A stretch of DNA of 7,407 bases from an uncultured Methanomethylovorans sp. (GTDB lineage: Archaea > Halobacteriota > Methanosarcinia > Methanosarcinales > Methanosarcinaceae): assembly GCA_937968035.1 (NCBI GenBank), contig CALBTS010000756.1, positions 1-7,407 on the forward strand, given 5' to 3'. The notes beneath the pieces were generated by a model that searched no databases, was not told the origin of the DNA, and saw nothing but the letters and a program-made list of their open reading frames with translations. The stretch's first letter is position 1. Each line of letters opens with the position of its first letter. The translations under genes were made by a program, and so were the position numbers. Below, piece after piece: positions 5,794-7,407 of the stretch.

Positions 5794-5980
5794 GCTTTGA
5801 CGGGTTCAATTGAAAGTTAAAACCGATTAGCCAAACTTCAGACATTTCGTATTCTGGTCAGCCCAGACCGTCAAGCCTCCAACGACCCTCACCAGACCCC
5901 ATCCAACTTAGAGATCTGGTCTCTGGGGTCAGATTTGAGACCTTAATACGACCTGAGAGGAGGGGAGGTTAAGGCTGGAA
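5794..5980 (+). repeat. Array repeat copy 6
   Basis: The left part is present: GCTTTGACGGGTTCAATTGA, AAGTTAAAACCGATTAG. Then come TATTCTGGTCAGCCCAGACC, CCAACGACCCTCACCA, the 36-bp hairpin element (5895-5930, feet GACCCC/GGGGTC, centre AGATCT), AGATTTGA, CGACCTGAGAGGAGGGGAGG and a shortened right end. In this copy the inner pairing uses AGAGA/TCTCT, unlike the others. The sequence departs from the family after about 5975. It lies between the ends of the plus-strand gene at 5304-5753 and the minus-strand gene at 6032-7297. Confidence 0.88.
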
Positions 5981-6031
5981 TCCCAGAGAAATCTGGTTGG
6001 GATGAATATTAATTGAAGAGCAGAGACGAGA

Positions 6032-7297
6032 TTACTTTTCAATGGCATTGATTGTAACCCTGAAATTAACAGGAGTCTTTATAGCGTTTTTGTTCTCTGG
6101 TCTGAACGGATTCTTTATTGGCCAAACTTTGGGTTCTTTGGATGTGACACCAAAAACCACATAAACATAGTAATTTTCATTACTTTGGGCCGTATTTAAT
6201 TCATTGGCTGTAAAGTAAAAATTGACCAATCCCACATCAGATTGTGTTGCTTTAACTTCAATCATTTTACTTGAACCATCCCTGTCAAATGATAGTATAT
6301 CATAACCCAAGGAGTCCGAAGTGAGGGAAACTCTTGTAATCTTTAAAGCCAGATCTTTCCTGCCAGCATTTAGCAATCTTTGCTTCTCAAGATCCATTAC
6401 CAGTTTTTCTCCGCGTTCACCTAGCTTTTTAAGCTTACGAGCCTCCTTTTCATAATCTGGATTTCTCCGTGGTGGAACTGGTTTTCTAGCAATACTTGTC
6501 TGATTGGGAGGAGGTGCAATTATTTTAAGGTCAATAAAAGTTGGTTTGGGATTAGAATGAAATAGCGGTGCTCTGTAATCTTTTAAATGATCGGTAGCAG
6601 ATCCTCCAGAATTCTCTTCCTTTGGTGGAGCTCCTGGGTATTCGCTGTATAGAAAATGAGCGAAAAGATCAACAGACCATGTTTTCATGACCTCATCTTG
6701 ATTCTTGAATGAGATCAGGGCTTCCCTCTTGAAGACCGCATCACCATTTATCAATTCTTCTGTGTCCAAATTAAGTTGAGTCAAGTAATGGTTTAGGTGA
6801 TCAGGCGAAAACACATTCAAATATCTATCAGGAAAATATGTGCATAAAATTTTCCCTTTGAACATTGGTGAGAGTGGGTTAGCTACAATCGCTTCTAGGT
6901 TTTCGGAATCCCCATCTTCTATTAGGTTAAGTATACTTTCTCTTACCTTCAGGAATGCCTCTTGGTATGTATTTCCAAACTTATGAGTGAATCTATACTC
7001 ATAATTTTCTTCAGACTTTGTTCGTCCATAGTATACGCCAAATTTAAAAGCTGTTGCCCCCAGCATCCTCCCCAAACTATCTAATTGTCTTTCCAATGCG
7101 TAACAAAAATTAAATCCCTTTTCGGCTGCGCCCACACCAATTACATAGTCGTTTATCTCCATTGTACTTATGCGTTTGGGATTAAAGTAATTGACAAATT
7201 GAGAACGAAGGTTGTGCAATGGTTTCCTATTACTCAAGATCTCATCCATCCGATTTTCGAAACGCACTTGTGCTTCTCTAAGCTCATGTATATTCAT
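6032..7297 (-). CDS. Probable modification-dependent or DNA-targeting nuclease: McrB-type N-terminal domain plus DUF3883
   Basis: 421 aa, ATG start, no signal peptide. Residues about 20-180 resemble the domain found ahead of the AAA+ module in some McrB-like restriction GTPases: YVIGVGAAEKGFNFCYALER (51-70), LGATAFKFGVYYGR (79-92), NPLSPMFKGKILCTYFPDRY (140-159), FSPDHLNHYL (163-172). A proline-rich, low-complexity linker follows (about 222-282). Residues about 290-385 match DUF3883, a PD-(D/E)XK-like domain: GERGEKLV (293-300), GYDILSF with Asp333 (331-337), and IEVKAT with Glu347/Lys349 (346-351), forming the D...ExK catalytic pattern. No ATPase/GTPase motor is present, so recognition and cleavage modules seem fused directly. 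The inferred role is anti-phage or anti-plasmid DNA restriction as a stand-alone gene; another DNA-metabolism role is possible. No Shine-Dalgarno sequence is seen. Confidence 0.85.
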   Translation of the reverse strand: MNIHELREAQVRFENRMDEILSNRKPLHNLRSQFVNYFNPKRISTMEINDYVIGVGAAEKGFNFCYALERQLDSLGRMLGATAFKFGVYYGRTKSEENYEYRFTHKFGNTYQEAFLKVRESILNLIEDGDSENLEAIVANPLSPMFKGKILCTYFPDRYLNVFSPDHLNHYLTQLNLDTEELINGDAVFKREALISFKNQDEVMKTWSVDLFAHFLYSEYPGAPPKEENSGGSATDHLKDYRAPLFHSNPKPTFIDLKIIAPPPNQTSIARKPVPPRRNPDYEKEARKLKKLGERGEKLVMDLEKQRLLNAGRKDLALKITRVSLTSDSLGYDILSFDRDGSSKMIEVKATQSDVGLVNFYFTANELNTAQSNENYYVYVVFGVTSKEPKVWPIKNPFRPENKNAIKTPVNFRVTINAIEK

Positions 7298-7407
7298 TTT
7301 GCAATTGGTTCTTAGGTTCTTATTCAGAAATTTATTTTTTTAACTCACAGAACTTAGTACATGACAAAAAATGCCAACGCATTGATTGTTAATATCTTAC
7401 GCTTGAT

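Noticed and set aside
1240..5980. Canonical integron attC sites
   Set aside because: The orientation and spacing fit, but I could not find the paired GTTRRRY / RYYYAAC core boxes at the ends of the repeats, and no integrase gene is in the window. I kept only 'integron-like'.
1240..5980. CRISPR array
   Set aside because: Repeats are far too long, imperfect, and spaced by whole genes; no short regular spacers and no cas genes.
1240..5980. Insertion sequences or MITEs
   Set aside because: No transposase, no evident target-site duplications at the copy edges, and all copies share one orientation, which independent MITE insertions would not give. Not fully excluded.

Overview
The window looks like accessory DNA from a Bacteroidota chromosome, most likely a Cytophagales-type organism. 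Four things point there: a FISUMP-domain lipoprotein preceded by an Fn3-like module, TonB/plug-like lipoproteins, minus-strand sites resembling the Bacteroidota -7 box (TAnnTTTG), and a lack of clear Shine-Dalgarno sequences. The DNA is moderately AT-rich. No rRNA, tRNA, CRISPR array, transposase or integrase is visible.

There are eight credible genes. On the minus strand lie two tandem paralogous lipoproteins with a TonB C-terminal-like region (27-497, apparently cut short, and 518-1063), a lipoprotein with two TonB-receptor-plug-like motifs (1476-2039) and a secreted protein (2399-2995). On the plus strand lie a FISUMP lipoprotein (3461-4435), a small zinc-ribbon-like protein (4728-5012) and an orphan protein (5304-5753). 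A final minus-strand gene (6032-7297) encodes a probable DNA-recognition domain fused to a DUF3883 / PD-(D/E)XK-like domain, a plausible defence nuclease.

The striking feature is what separates these genes. Six copies of a GC-richer repeat of roughly 140-200 bp sit in successive intergenic gaps (about 1240-1443, 2221-2362, 3173-3363, 4471-4621, 5025-5208 and 5794-5980). All six point the same way although the genes run in both directions. Each interval between repeats holds exactly one gene. Five copies contain a hairpin element of constant 36-bp span (GACCCC ... AGATC ... GGGGTC) whose inner sequence varies. The layout resembles an integron or CALIN cassette array, with the repeat in the attC position, but I see no canonical attC core (GTTRRRY / RYYYAAC) and no recombinase. 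I therefore describe it as a candidate repeat-delimited gene-cassette array of unknown mechanism.

The genes do not form an evident pathway. They are mostly envelope or secreted orphans plus one probable defence gene, as expected of exchangeable cargo. Only the 518-1063 / 27-497 pair looks like an operon.
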